Positions 35,063-44,431 of a DNA stretch of 64,000 bases are shown one piece after another. This stretch comes from Rhizobium sp. WSM4643. GTDB lineage: Bacteria > Pseudomonadota > Alphaproteobacteria > Rhizobiales > Rhizobiaceae. The notes under the pieces are model-generated. The model made no database searches. It was not told where the DNA came from and worked only from the letters and a program-made list of their open reading frames with translations. The DNA is taken from assembly GCF_025152745.1 (NCBI RefSeq), contig NZ_CP104041.1, forward strand, positions 558,001 to 622,000. Direction: 5' to 3'. The stretch's first letter is position 1. Every line of letters begins with the position of its first letter. The position numbers and the translations under genes are program-made.

Positions 35063-35608
35063 TCAGCTCCGACGTAGCTCAATGCGGCTCGTAACAACCG
35101 ATCGACCTGTCGTGGGGTCGGTATCGACGGTTGTGAGGCGCATGCCCGATGCTCCGGTTTTTTCGATCGTCATCTGCGCAAGTCGATCGCCATTGACTTC
35201 TTTCGCCCATCTGATCGCGAGGCTTATGGCATTACCAGCGCGTTTTCCGCCAAGACCCGCAGTGCCAGTGCCCGCGCCCACGTAGGAGCCGGTGTAGGTG
35301 CCACCGCTAGCCTTGAGGTTAGCGCTGATGACACGGGAAAAAAGCACGAGACTGGTGCAGCGCCCATTGAGTGCAAGGGAGCTTGCATTCGCATCCGACT
35401 TGAAACGGCAAGTGACTGTCATGGTGGGTGCATTTGTCCGCACTTTCACCGTACCCTTACCGCTCCAATTTCCCGCCAGTGTCTTCAGGAACGCGGACTC
35501 GTCGGCCTTGGCGTCGCAGGCCATAACTATCGACGCCGTCGCAACGGCGATGGCACATGCAAGGACCTTCATCAGCTGAGTAACTTTCGGACCGCGTAAC
35601 ATCCGCAT
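35063..35608 (-). CDS. Exported hypothetical protein (about 181 aa)
   Basis: A secreted/periplasmic protein: basic N-terminus, hydrophobic core (VLACAIAVATASIVMA) and a cleavage-like AKADES, then a beta-rich domain (LAGNWSGKGTVKVR; GGTYTGSYVGAGTGTAGLGG) reminiscent of small lipocalin-like or outer-envelope folds. I recognise no family with certainty. Starts at 35608, 35602 or 35572 are possible; none has a strong SD. An EcfG promoter match at 35670-35646 rules out the frame start at 35701. Confidence 0.65.
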   Translation of the reverse strand: MRMLRGPKVTQLMKVLACAIAVATASIVMACDAKADESAFLKTLAGNWSGKGTVKVRTNAPTMTVTCRFKSDANASSLALNGRCTSLVLFSRVISANLKASGGTYTGSYVGAGTGTAGLGGKRAGNAISLAIRWAKEVNGDRLAQMTIEKTGASGMRLTTVDTDPTTGRSVVTSRIELRRS

Positions 35609-35645
35609 AACGACGCTCGTCTGATCGAGGAGGAGGGTGTCATAT

Positions 35646-35670
35646 AACCGCTCGGCGGTGAATTGGTTCC
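35646..35670 (-). promoter_or_regulatory. EcfG-type general-stress promoter
   Basis: Minus-strand GGAAC (35670-35666) then 18 bp and TT (35647-35646), with GGTT rather than CGTT at the -10. It lies 38 bp before the exported-protein start at 35608. Confidence 0.5.
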
Positions 35671-35701
35671 GTATGGGACGTATTCGCTCGCCGCAGCGCA
35701 C

Positions 35702-36003
35702 GCGTTTTCAACAGGATCAGCCTGCCAATGCTGCGGTTTGCCGAAAAGAAAAAGATGCTGCCTGCGCTCGGTAGAGTTCATTCGTCCAGCCCCGCCTGGG
35801 ATCTTGCGGCTTCGCGCGGGTGGAAAAAGGCATTTTCAATGCTGGGCTCAGCCGGGCGGACTGGCCCGGACCTGCTTGGCGAGCAGCGATCTTTACCCTT
35901 TTCAGGGACAAGCTCGGCGAAAAACCTGCGGATGCAGGCAACTTACCATTGCGAAACCAATAGCCTTCGGCGAATGTCACCTGACGTGGCGTGAGGCGAG
36001 TTT
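35702..36003. other. Intergenic stretch without recognised gene
   Basis: About 300 bp between the exported-protein promoter and the GNAT gene. Only short overlapping frames without ribosome-binding sites are present. I see no RNA gene or clear repeat. Confidence 0.4.
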
Positions 36004-36450
36004 ATGTCATTTCGGATCGAGCGTCTGGTTGAAAAACACATTAGCGGTGCGGCCGTCGTATTGGTAAATGCCTATGCCCTGCCTCCGTGGAATGAGAGCT
36101 GGTCCCTTGAAGCGGCTGCAGAAAATGTGACCTATGTGCTTGAAACTCCCAGGTCAATTGCACTTGCGGCAGTTGACGGAAGCAAGGTGCTCGGCATTGC
36201 GCTCGGGATACGACAGCGGCGCCATACCGGCCCGGTGATTTATCTGGACGAGCTTTCAGTGCAACCCGATGCACAGGGTAAGGGAATTGGGACCGCTCTA
36301 CTTTCTGCAATGTTCGAAACAGCCACAGCTGAAGGATGTAGCAGCTTGTGGCTGATCTCGAAGCGAGGAGGGGCGCTGTCGGAGTTCTATCAGCGTTGCG
36401 AATTTGCTGTGATAGGCGACCTTGGCCTGTACTCTAGATCGAGCGAATAA
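36004..36450 (+). CDS. GNAT-family N-acetyltransferase
   Basis: A 148-residue GNAT enzyme. Motif A with the acetyl-CoA loop is VQPDAQGKGIGTALLSAM (about residues 85-102), followed by the helix and the FYQRCEFAVIG motif B region. It transfers an acetyl group from acetyl-CoA to an amine on an unknown substrate. GAGG lies about 7 bp before the ATG. Stands alone, ending 14 bp before a convergent ABC operon. Confidence 0.85.
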   Translation: MSFRIERLVEKHISGAAVVLVNAYALPPWNESWSLEAAAENVTYVLETPRSIALAAVDGSKVLGIALGIRQRRHTGPVIYLDELSVQPDAQGKGIGTALLSAMFETATAEGCSSLWLISKRGGALSEFYQRCEFAVIGDLGLYSRSSE

Positions 36451-36464
36451 GGCCAGATTGGGAA

Positions 36465-37208
36465 TTACGCCTTTCCATACATCCGGCTCGCCCGCAGCAA
36501 GCGTTGCGAATAAGGATGTTCGACCGCACCTCTTCGCAAGGCGCCGACATCGACCTGTTCGACGATCTCGCCCGCTTCCATGATGGCGACGCGGCTGCAC
36601 ATGTGCGAGACGACGGCGAGATCATGGCTGACGAGCAGATAGGTCAGGCCGCGATTGGTTCGCAGATCCTGGAGGAGATTGAGGATTTCGGCCTGAACGG
36701 ACACATCGAGCGCCGATGTCGGTTCGTCGAGAAGCAGAACGTCCGGATCCAGCATCAAGGCACGGGCGATTGCCACGCGCTGCCGTTGGCCTCCGGAGAG
36801 CTGGTGCGGAAATCTGTAGCTCAGCGCCGGGTCGAGGCCGACTGATCTCAGGACGGCGTTCACGTCGACGGAATTCGTATCGAGGCCCTGGTTGCGCAGC
36901 GGTTCCTTCAGCTGCGAGCGGATGGTCTTGCGGGGATGGAGCGATCCATAAGGGTCCTGGAACACCATCTGCACCCGGCGAAAGAACGGCCGGCTGCGCT
37001 GTCGGTCCAGCGTCTCTCCGTGGAGCTCGATCCGGCCGTCATAATTGGAGTTGAGACCGGAGAGCGCTCTTAGAACGGTGGACTTTCCGCAGCCGGATTC
37101 GCCGACCAGGCCGAAAGCAGTTCCCTTCTCGATGGAAAGACTTACATCTCTGACGACGGGCCGCTGGCCATGGCCGAAACGGATGGAGAGATTGTCGATT
37201 TTGATCAC
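36465..37208 (-). CDS. Peptide/sugar-acid ABC importer ATPase (DppF/OppF-like)
   Basis: A 247-residue ATPase with Walker [11 protein letters not shown]-loop [14 protein letters not shown], signature LSGGQRQR, Walker [14 protein letters not shown] and H-loop LVSHDLAVV. Last gene of the minus-strand catabolic operon; its ATG overlaps the preceding ATPase stop (ATGA). It pairs with the DppD-like ATPase upstream. Slightly shorter than typical OppF proteins, lacking their C-terminal extension. Confidence 0.9.
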   Translation of the reverse strand: MIKIDNLSIRFGHGQRPVVRDVSLSIEKGTAFGLVGESGCGKSTVLRALSGLNSNYDGRIELHGETLDRQRSRPFFRRVQMVFQDPYGSLHPRKTIRSQLKEPLRNQGLDTNSVDVNAVLRSVGLDPALSYRFPHQLSGGQRQRVAIARALMLDPDVLLLDEPTSALDVSVQAEILNLLQDLRTNRGLTYLLVSHDLAVVSHMCSRVAIMEAGEIVEQVDVGALRRGAVEHPYSQRLLRASRMYGKA

Positions 37209-38059
37209 CGTGGCGGCTCCAATGCGGGTTCGTCGAGCCAGGCGGGATCCCGCTTCAGGATCGGCAGTCGGGCGGGTGGATCCTCGATCGTCGGCAGGGA
37301 TGCCAAAAGCCCTTGCGTATAGGGATGTCTGGCCTTGTCGAGATCGCGCGCTTCGAGCACTTCCACGACCCGCCCCGCATACATGATGAGGACGCGATCG
37401 CAGAAATTCCTGATGAGATTGAGATCGTGACTGATGAAGATCAGCCCGAGATTGCGGCGCAAGACGAGCTCGTCGAGCAGGGCCAGGATCTCAAGTCTCA
37501 CCGTCACATCGAGTGCTGACGTCGGTTCGTCGGCGATCAGCACTTCGGGTTCGGCAATCAGCATCATGGCGATCATCGCCCGCTGGCCCATCCCGCCCGA
37601 GATTTCGTGCGGATAAAGGCGGGCCACACGCTCCGGATCGCGGATCTGAACGGCCTCGAGCATATCGAGAGCCTGCTGCCAGGTCCTTGCCCTGCTCGTC
37701 CTCGGATGATGGAAGCGGTAGGTCTCGGCGATCTGTTCGCCGATCCGCATGACGGGATTGAGCGAATATTTTGGATCCTGCAGGATCAGGCCGATCCGCC
37801 GTCCCCTGATCGTCATCATCGTTTTTTCATTCGCCTTGAGCAGGTCGACGTCGCAAAAGCGCATCCGCTCGGCATTGACGATCGCGGTCGGTGGCAGCAG
37901 CTTCATGATCGCGCGGCCGACGGTCGACTTTCCCGATCCGGATTCACCGACGATCCCGAGTTTTTCCTGTCCAAGCGAAAAGCTCACGCCGCGAACGGCT
38001 CGCACCTGCCCGCCGCCGAAGGCGATTTCGAGGTTCTGAATATCAATCAGGTCAGTCAT
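37205..38059 (-). CDS. Peptide/sugar-acid ABC importer ATPase (DppD/OppD-like)
   Basis: A 284-residue ATPase with Walker [11 protein letters not shown]-loop [13 protein letters not shown], signature ISGGMGQR (variant of LSGGQ), Walker [15 protein letters not shown]-loop FISHDLNLI, and the OppD-type C-terminal tail [20 protein letters not shown]. Coupled by 4-bp overlaps to permease and second ATPase. Confidence 0.92.
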   Translation of the reverse strand: MTDLIDIQNLEIAFGGGQVRAVRGVSFSLGQEKLGIVGESGSGKSTVGRAIMKLLPPTAIVNAERMRFCDVDLLKANEKTMMTIRGRRIGLILQDPKYSLNPVMRIGEQIAETYRFHHPRTSRARTWQQALDMLEAVQIRDPERVARLYPHEISGGMGQRAMIAMMLIAEPEVLIADEPTSALDVTVRLEILALLDELVLRRNLGLIFISHDLNLIRNFCDRVLIMYAGRVVEVLEARDLDKARHPYTQGLLASLPTIEDPPARLPILKRDPAWLDEPALEPPR

Positions 38060-38991
38060 TCTGAACCTCGGGGATCGAGAACATCGCGGAGTGCATCACC
38101 GACAAGGTTGAAGGCGAGGCTGACCAGCGCAATGGCAATACCGGGTGCCGCGATGACCCAGGGGCTGTCGAGCATGAATTCACGTCCGCTGGCGGCCATC
38201 GAACCCCATTCCGGCCATGGCGGCTGCGCGCCGAGGCCGAGGAAGCCGAGGCCGGCGGCGGTGATGATGATGCCGGCCATATTGAGGGTGACGCGGACGA
38301 TCACCGAGGGAATGCACATCGGCAGGATGTGACGGGTGATGATCGCAATTGATGTCGCGCCCTGCAGGCGTACGGCGGCGATGTAATCCGCCTTGCGAAG
38401 GCTGAGCGTCTCGGCGCGCGCAAGACGCGCGATCGGCGGCCAGGCCGTCAGTGAAATCGCGATGATCGCATTGGTGATGCCTGGACCGAGCGCTGCGGCA
38501 AAACCGAGCGCGAGGACGAGGCCGGGAAAGGAAAGGAAAATGTCGGTGACGCGCATCAGGACTTCATCGACGATGCCGCCGAAATAGCCTGAGACGGTGC
38601 CGATCAACAGGCCGAGCGGGGCGACGATGACCGTGACAAGCATGATGATGTAGAGTGTTGTGCGGGCGCCGTAGATCACCCGGGAGAAGACGTCGCGGCC
38701 GAAATTATCGGTGCCGAGCCAATGGCTGGCCGATGGCGCGGCAAGCCGCCCGGCCATGTCCTGAACGATCGGATCGTAGCTCGTCAGCAGGGGTGCGGCC
38801 AGCGCCACGACGATCAGCACTACGATGATGGCAAGTCCCGCCAGGCCAAGCGGGTGCAGGCTGAATTTCCGCCAGCCCTGATGAATTTGCTGCACCGACG
38901 ACTGAAACCAGCCTCGCGGTTCCGGCGCGAGCAGCCAGTTGCGAAGGCCGCCAGTGTTAGTGCTGTCCGCGTGCTCAGAGGAGATCGTCAT
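38056..38991 (-). CDS. ABC importer permease (DppC/OppC-like)
   Basis: A ~311-residue membrane permease with an OppC-type N-terminal cytoplasmic segment, LAGLAIIVVLIVVALAAPLL as first span, the family GTDNFGRDVFSRVIYGARTT and the ATPase-contact EAA loop near ADYIAAVRLQGATSIAIITR. ATG 38991 is preferred to 39015, which overlaps the upstream permease gene by 20 bp. Forms a heterodimer with the DppB-like permease. Confidence 0.9.
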   Translation of the reverse strand: MTISSEHADSTNTGGLRNWLLAPEPRGWFQSSVQQIHQGWRKFSLHPLGLAGLAIIVVLIVVALAAPLLTSYDPIVQDMAGRLAAPSASHWLGTDNFGRDVFSRVIYGARTTLYIIMLVTVIVAPLGLLIGTVSGYFGGIVDEVLMRVTDIFLSFPGLVLALGFAAALGPGITNAIIAISLTAWPPIARLARAETLSLRKADYIAAVRLQGATSIAIITRHILPMCIPSVIVRVTLNMAGIIITAAGLGFLGLGAQPPWPEWGSMAASGREFMLDSPWVIAAPGIAIALVSLAFNLVGDALRDVLDPRGSE

Positions 38992-38995
38992 GGCG

Positions 38996-40093
38996 TCATC
39001 GTGTCCTCGGATCAAGAATGCGATAAAGGAAGTCCGACAGGATGTTGATCGTCAGGAAGACGGCGCCAATCGTCAGGACGGAACCCATGACCACGTTCAT
39101 GTCGTTCATCTGCAGCCCCCGGGTCAGGTACTGGCCGAGCCCCGGCCACCCGAAGACGGTCTCGATCAGCACCGCGCCTTCGAGCAGACCGCCGAAGGTC
39201 AGCGCCATGATCGTCAGAAGCTGCACGCGGATGTTCTTGAATGCATGGCGCCACACCACTTTGCGGGTGCCGAGCCCCTTTGCCCGCGCGGTGATGATGT
39301 ATTCCTGGCTCAGCTGCTCCAGCATGAAGCTCCGCGACATGCGGCTGATATAGGCGACGGAATAGTAGCCGAGGATAGCCGCCGGCAGGATGATGTGGCC
39401 AAGGGCGTTGTAAAACACGTCCCATTGGCCCTGAATCGCCGCGTCGATCAGGAGAAAGCCGGTCATCGGCGTGACGAGGCCTTCATAGAAGACATCGATC
39501 CGGCCCGAGGCCCCGACGAGCTTCAGCTTCGCATAGAAGATGAAGAGCGCCATCAGTCCGGTCCAGAAAATCGGAATGGAGTGGCCGGCAAGGGCGACGA
39601 TCCGCGCGACGTGGTCGATAATGGTCCCGCGCCTGACCGCAGCAGTGATCCCTAAAGGAATGCCGACGATCGCCCCGATGATCATGGCGATGATCGCAAG
39701 TTCGATCGTCGCGGGAAAGATCGTCATCAGATCGGTGAGGATCGGCTGGCCCGTCGTCGCCGACATGCCGAGATCGCCTGTGGCGATCTTGCCGACGTAG
39801 GAGAGGAACTGCATCCAGATCGGCTGCCCAAGACCCAGCTCGTTATAGACGCGATCGTAAACCTCCTTGCTGACTTCCGCCCCGGTGATGGCGAGCACCG
39901 GGTCGGCAGGCAGCAGGCGGCCCATCGAGAAGGTCAGGAAGAGCAGGCCGAGCAGCGTCGTCACGACGGCTACGACGCGTCCCGCCAGGCGCCGCAGCAG
40001 GCTCAGTGCCGGGTGCGGGGCCGCCTCGGCGAACCCGCCCGCCGGGGAGTGCCGGCTGCTCTCCTCCTTCGATGTCGTATCGGCGCTTGCCAC
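38996..40093 (-). CDS. ABC importer permease (DppB/OppB-like)
   Basis: A ~365-residue permease with six spans: the first at VVAVVTTLLGLLFLTFSMGR, then LGLGQPIWMQFLSYVGKI, the EAA loop ARAKGLGTRKVVWRHAFKN and the terminal TINILSDFLYRILDPRTR. GTG 40093 is chosen because AAGGAG lies 8 bp upstream and the gene then starts just after the binding-protein stop; the frame to 40135 would overlap that gene. N-terminal extension is longer than usual. Confidence 0.9.
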   Translation of the reverse strand: MASADTTSKEESSRHSPAGGFAEAAPHPALSLLRRLAGRVVAVVTTLLGLLFLTFSMGRLLPADPVLAITGAEVSKEVYDRVYNELGLGQPIWMQFLSYVGKIATGDLGMSATTGQPILTDLMTIFPATIELAIIAMIIGAIVGIPLGITAAVRRGTIIDHVARIVALAGHSIPIFWTGLMALFIFYAKLKLVGASGRIDVFYEGLVTPMTGFLLIDAAIQGQWDVFYNALGHIILPAAILGYYSVAYISRMSRSFMLEQLSQEYIITARAKGLGTRKVVWRHAFKNIRVQLLTIMALTFGGLLEGAVLIETVFGWPGLGQYLTRGLQMNDMNVVMGSVLTIGAVFLTINILSDFLYRILDPRTR

Positions 40094-40098
40094 GCGTT

Positions 40099-41685
40099 CT
40101 ACTCCTTGGTCACGTCGTGCCAGCGCGTCGACCATGTCGTATGCCCGTGATAGCCCTTGACGTTGGCGCGCATGACATAGGGGTCGGTTCGCTGGAAGAA
40201 GATGACCAGCGGGGAGGCCATGCCGGCATAGATGCCGTCCATCTTCTTGAAGATGTCGGTACGCTTTTCCGTGTCGCGCTCCTTCATCGATTGGTCGATG
40301 AGCGTGTTGAGCTCGTCCACCTTCATGCCCGTGCGCCAGAGGTAATAGCTGCCGAGGCGTGCCTCGTCGCTATTGTCGGGGTTGAAGGCATATTGCGTGG
40401 CGACCGCGAAGGGATCGGGCAGGCGGGCGCCGGAATTGCCGAGCAGCACTTCGAATTTGCGCTCGCGGAAGGCGGGCGTGAACTCGCCGGGCACGAGATC
40501 GAGATCGATGCCGGCGGCGCGGGCACTCGCCTGCAGCGCTTCGGCGAAGGGCAGGGTCGGGGCTCCCGACGGATTGAGTACCTTCTTCAGCCCATTGGGA
40601 TATCCGGCCTCCGCCAGCAACTGCTTGGCCTTGGCGGGATCGTAATCGTAGTGCGAGGCAGCTTCCTCAGGGGCGCCGATCATACCGCGAGGGATCATCG
40701 ACTGCCAGGGAAAGCCCGTATAACGCATGATGTTGCCGGAGATCGCTTTCCAGTCGAAGGCATGCTGGAAGGCCTCGCGAACCTTCGGCTTCTGCAGATC
40801 CGGGTCTTTCTGATTGAGGGCGATGTAGTAGAAGCCGAGACCCGGGACATTCTCGATGACCATGTCCTTTTTGCTGGCGAGCGCATCGAGGTCGCCGCTT
40901 GCCACATACTGCCCGACATCGACGTCGCCGGCTTCGAGTTGAAGCCGGAGATTGCCGGATTCCGGGATATGACGAGCGACGACGCGCGCCATGGCCGGCT
41001 TGCCGTCCCAATATTTCGGCTGCGCATTGAAGATCGCGACATCGTTCGGCCGCCACTGGGCCAGACTAAATGGGCCGCTGCCGGCGGAATTGGCGGATAA
41101 CCAGGCACCGCCGAAATCGCCGTTCGCCTCGTGCGACAGCACCGTCTTTTTGTCGACGATGCCGATCGACGAGCCCGCCAGCGAATAGAGCACCAGATCG
41201 GTATTGACCGACTGCGGCAGCTCGATCTCGAGCGTGTGTTCGTCTTTTGCGCGAACGAGCTTTTCGACGTTTTCAGGCGTGAAGCCCCACAGTGCGATGT
41301 CGGTGGAGCCGACCTGTCCCATCTTGATGACGCGCTGGATCGACCAGGCTGCATCCTCGGCGGTCACCTTGTTGCCGCTCTGGAAGACCGCGTCGTCGCG
41401 TAATGTCAGCGTGATGATCTTGCCATCCGCCGAGACGCTCCATTGCGTCGCGAGCATCGGCTTCAGCGTTTTAAGATCGTCCGGCGACAGCTGCACGAGG
41501 TTGTCGTAGAGATTCGAGATCAGCTCGGATACCGTGCGGGCATTGTTCTGGGCCGGATCGAGCGTCCTTATGCCGGTGAGATTGGTGCCGATCACCAGCA
41601 TGTTGGGCGGCGACGCCGCGAAGCTGGGCTGCGCCGTCGTCAGGGCGCCGGCAATTGCGATCGTTGTCAGTACTTGTCTCAGCAT
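40099..41685 (-). CDS. Peptide-type (SBP_bac_5) periplasmic binding protein
   Basis: A 528-residue binding protein: signal peptide (LRQVLTTIAIAGALTTAQPS, cut after FA), then the family hallmarks LDPAQNNARTVSELISNLYD, LKPMLATQWSVSADGKIITL and DAVFQSGNKVTAEDAAWSIQ. SBP_bac_5 proteins bind peptides, nickel or oligosaccharides and sugar acids. The operon context with uronate enzymes suggests an oligogalacturonide or sugar-acid ligand. ATG 41685 has GGGAGG 7-9 bp upstream. Confidence 0.9.
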   Translation of the reverse strand: MLRQVLTTIAIAGALTTAQPSFAASPPNMLVIGTNLTGIRTLDPAQNNARTVSELISNLYDNLVQLSPDDLKTLKPMLATQWSVSADGKIITLTLRDDAVFQSGNKVTAEDAAWSIQRVIKMGQVGSTDIALWGFTPENVEKLVRAKDEHTLEIELPQSVNTDLVLYSLAGSSIGIVDKKTVLSHEANGDFGGAWLSANSAGSGPFSLAQWRPNDVAIFNAQPKYWDGKPAMARVVARHIPESGNLRLQLEAGDVDVGQYVASGDLDALASKKDMVIENVPGLGFYYIALNQKDPDLQKPKVREAFQHAFDWKAISGNIMRYTGFPWQSMIPRGMIGAPEEAASHYDYDPAKAKQLLAEAGYPNGLKKVLNPSGAPTLPFAEALQASARAAGIDLDLVPGEFTPAFRERKFEVLLGNSGARLPDPFAVATQYAFNPDNSDEARLGSYYLWRTGMKVDELNTLIDQSMKERDTEKRTDIFKKMDGIYAGMASPLVIFFQRTDPYVMRANVKGYHGHTTWSTRWHDVTKE

Positions 41686-41727
41686 CTCAAGACCTCCCAA
41701 TCCTGTTGTTTGTGGATAGTGGCGAAA

Positions 41728-42678
41728 TCAGCCGGCCGCCTTGACGGCCGGCTGGTCTGAATGAGTTTGAATGTCGCCTTCGGCCTCCCAGCCTTGAAGG
41801 AGCCGATGAAGCTCCTCGCGGTCATGCTGGTCGAGCTGCGGCAATCCCGGCACACGCACGGGACCGACATCGAGACCGGAATAGGTGACGGCTTCCTTGA
41901 CGACGGTCACGTTCGCGCCATTGCGGAATTTGGTCCGCATCCGCTCGAATGGCTCGAGCTTGTTGACGATCGCCCTGGCGGCGGCAAAATCGCCTTTTTC
42001 AAGCGCAGCGTGGACCGCAAGCGAGAGCTTCGGCGCGACATTGACGAGGCCGGACGTGAAGCCGCGGGCGCCGGCTGCGGTAAATGTCGGCGCCCAGCTC
42101 TCCGCCAGGCCGCAGACGAACAGCGCGCCGCCGGGGCTCGCCGCCGGGATCGCTCTCGACAACAACATCAGATCGGTCGTGGCGAATTTGATGCCGGCAA
42201 CATTGCCGTGATTTGCGAGGCGGACGATATCGGCGACGGCGAAACCATCGGCCCTGACATAGGCGATGAGCGGCAGGGCGGAAACATCCGCAAGATTGCA
42301 GAAATAGTCGATCTGGGCCGCAGGTGCTGCGAAGGGATCGACGGGCTGATGCGACATGACGGCGGATGCGCCGATCACCGCCGCATCTTTCGCCATGCCG
42401 ATCGCCTCTCGCAGCGACCGGCCGATTGCGGCCGTCACCGGCGCCTTGCCGTCGACGCCTGAAACCGCCGCCTCATGGACGATCCTGATTTCCTGCGGCG
42501 TGAGCGCATAGAATTCCCCGGTATTGCCGGCAGCGACGATGTTGTGAATACCCGCTGCCGCCACCCGCTCATAGACTTTCGCCGTAATCCGAGGTTCGAC
42601 TTCGCCTCTCCCGTCATAGGCCGTGACGGGAACACCCGAAACGCCCGTAAGCGCCTTGCGCATGATCGCGATGCTCAT
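41728..42678 (-). CDS. DHDPS/NAL-family enzyme, probably 5-dehydro-4-deoxyglucarate dehydratase (KdgD-like)
   Basis: A 316-residue (beta/alpha)8 class I aldolase-type enzyme. It has GNTGEFYALT (substrate loop), catalytic Tyr140 in IAYVRADG and the Schiff-base Lys164 in GIKFATTD. In uronate oxidative pathways a DHDPS-family KdgD converts 3-deoxy-2-keto-hexarate to 2-oxoglutarate semialdehyde, CO2 and water. The neighbouring uronate dehydrogenase-like and lactonase genes favour this role, though other DHDPS-family aldolases cannot be excluded. The C-terminal tail is rather long and polar. Confidence 0.78.
   Translation of the reverse strand: MSIAIMRKALTGVSGVPVTAYDGRGEVEPRITAKVYERVAAAGIHNIVAAGNTGEFYALTPQEIRIVHEAAVSGVDGKAPVTAAIGRSLREAIGMAKDAAVIGASAVMSHQPVDPFAAPAAQIDYFCNLADVSALPLIAYVRADGFAVADIVRLANHGNVAGIKFATTDLMLLSRAIPAASPGGALFVCGLAESWAPTFTAAGARGFTSGLVNVAPKLSLAVHAALEKGDFAAARAIVNKLEPFERMRTKFRNGANVTVVKEAVTYSGLDVGPVRVPGLPQLDQHDREELHRLLQGWEAEGDIQTHSDQPAVKAAG
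41730..41753 (-). terminator. Hairpin across the KdgD-like stop codon
   Basis: AGCCGGCCG, 6-nt loop, CGGCCGGCT (9-bp perfect stem) spans the end of the KdgD-like gene, before the binding-protein gene. It may balance expression of enzyme and transporter parts of the operon. Confidence 0.5.
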
Positions 42679-42714
42679 TTTTTCTTCCCCGTTCGCTTTC
42701 CATCCTAATGGTCG

Positions 42715-43590
42715 TTATCCGAAGTGGTAGGGCGCCAAGCCCTCCGCATTCACATCGAAGGCAATGACAGTGCCTGCCTCGAAATGTCCGGTGCGGTCCG
42801 TCGACAGGCTCGTGACGTAGAGGGTGCGCAGATCCGGCCCTCCGAAACACGGCATCGTCGGTGCGGGAACCGGCAGAATGTAGATTTCGACGATGTCGCC
42901 TTCGGGCGAAATCCGGTTGAGGCGACCGGCGGAAACGCCGGCACTCCAGTAGAACCCGTCACGATCGGTTGTCGCGCCGTCGGGCCGACCCTCGTCTTCC
43001 GTGAAGCTGCGAAGCCGGCGCCCATCGCCGAGCTCGCCCGTATCAGGATCGAAGTCGAACGCCTGCAGGAAGCATTGCCGGCTGTCGGAGTGATACATCC
43101 GCCGGCCGTCCGGCGACCAGGCGAGACCGTTGGAGCTAGTCAGTCCGGTTGCAACGGTCCGCGTGCGGCCATCGGCGCCCACGCGGTAAAGGGCGGCCTC
43201 ATCGGTCTGCGGCTTGGCTTCGCTGAACGAGCCGATCCAGAAGTGCCCGTCGGGGCCGACCTTTCCGTCATTGAGGCGGCAGTTGATGTGGCGCCCGACT
43301 GGATCCGACACAAACTCGAAATCTCCCGAAACCGGATCGAAGAGATGGACGCCCGTTTGGAGCCCCACGACGATCCTGTGATCGCGGCAGAGCCCGAGGG
43401 CGCCGATTGCGGCCGGCATCTCGAAGCGGTCGATCTTACCTGAAGGCGAAAGCCGGACGAGCGCCGGCGCCAGAATATCGACGAGCCACAGAGTGCCGGT
43501 CTCCTCGTCCCATACCGGCGATTCACCGACCGTCAGCGGTTGCTGGATTACGGAACGGACGTCCGGGCGGATGACCCGCGGCGCCGTCAT
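42715..43590 (-). CDS. SMP-30/gluconolactonase-family lactonase
   Basis: A 291-residue six-bladed beta-propeller: GESPVWDEETGTLWLVDI with the metal-binding Glu, CRLNDGKVGPDGHFWIGS, SSNGLAWSPDGRRMYHSDS with Asn/Asp ligands, and EGRPDGATTDRDGFYWSAGV. Family members hydrolyse sugar lactones with a divalent metal. Next to a uronate dehydrogenase it would open the aldaro-lactone product, like UxuL. Start overlaps the stop of the dehydrogenase gene by 4 bp. Confidence 0.88.
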   Translation of the reverse strand: MTAPRVIRPDVRSVIQQPLTVGESPVWDEETGTLWLVDILAPALVRLSPSGKIDRFEMPAAIGALGLCRDHRIVVGLQTGVHLFDPVSGDFEFVSDPVGRHINCRLNDGKVGPDGHFWIGSFSEAKPQTDEAALYRVGADGRTRTVATGLTSSNGLAWSPDGRRMYHSDSRQCFLQAFDFDPDTGELGDGRRLRSFTEDEGRPDGATTDRDGFYWSAGVSAGRLNRISPEGDIVEIYILPVPAPTMPCFGGPDLRTLYVTSLSTDRTGHFEAGTVIAFDVNAEGLAPYHFG

Positions 43591-44417
43591 TCAACCGTCT
43601 CCAAGCTCTTGACCAAGCCATCGGCGTCGCGCATGCGGATGGTGCCGTCGTGATTGATCTCACAGAATCCGCCACCCTGGAATGCCAGCGCGACCGGACC
43701 TTCGGATCCCTCTTCGATCAGTGCGTAATCGCGCGGCCGGTCCTGCGGCTGGTAGCCCAATCGTGCCGCCAGCTCGTTGTCCCACCATTGCGTGTCCGTG
43801 TCGGAAACGCCGTAGACGACTGTTGCGGCGATCTGTGGGTGAGTGAGCCCAATCCGCACCAGTTGCGCCAGATCCCGCGCGCTGATCCAGATTGCCACCG
43901 ATCGCTCGCTGTTGGGATAGGTGCCGGCATTGCCGATACGGATGGAAAGGGAGCGAATGCCCGACGTGTCGTAGTAGAGCCCCGCCACCAGTTCGCCCCA
44001 GCATTTGGAAAGTCCATACGGGCTGTCGGGGCGCATCGGGTCGAGCGGCGATATGACTTCGCCGCGCGGATAGAAGCCGGTGGTATGGTTGCTGGAAGCA
44101 TAGACGACCCGCTGGACCTTGTTGATCCGTGCCGCTTCGTAGAGATTGTAGGTTCCAAGCACATTCGCGTGCAGAATGGCGTTCATGTCGATGCCGCTGG
44201 CGATGCCGGCGAGATGAACGACGCCGTCGACATCCTTCAGCGCCGCCGTTGCCTCGTCGAGCTTTGTAAGGTCTGCTCTTACGAAAGTCTCGTTTTCGCC
44301 AAGCTCAGCCGGTTCCTGCAGGTCGATCAGGTGGACGTGCTCAAAATGCGCGTGAAGGTGAGGGCGCAGCAGCGTTCCGACACGGCCGGCAGCGCCCGTC
44401 ACAGCGATCCGTTTCAT
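43587..44417 (-). CDS. udh: Uronate dehydrogenase-like NAD-dependent SDR
   Basis: A 276-residue extended SDR: Rossmann motif VTGAAGRVGT, VVHLAGIAS, catalytic Tyr134 and Lys138 in SPYGLSKCWGE, and RIGNAGTYPNSERSVAIWIS. Size, motif positions and context match uronate dehydrogenase (Agrobacterium Udh has its Tyr at 136), which oxidises galacturonate/glucuronate to aldaro-lactone with NAD. ATG 44417 follows GGAAG at 5-6 bp; the in-frame ATG at 44432 touches the regulator stop. Confidence 0.85.
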   Translation of the reverse strand: MKRIAVTGAAGRVGTLLRPHLHAHFEHVHLIDLQEPAELGENETFVRADLTKLDEATAALKDVDGVVHLAGIASGIDMNAILHANVLGTYNLYEAARINKVQRVVYASSNHTTGFYPRGEVISPLDPMRPDSPYGLSKCWGELVAGLYYDTSGIRSLSIRIGNAGTYPNSERSVAIWISARDLAQLVRIGLTHPQIAATVVYGVSDTDTQWWDNELAARLGYQPQDRPRDYALIEEGSEGPVALAFQGGGFCEINHDGTIRMRDADGLVKSLETVE

Positions 44418-44431
44418 TATTCTTCCTTCCA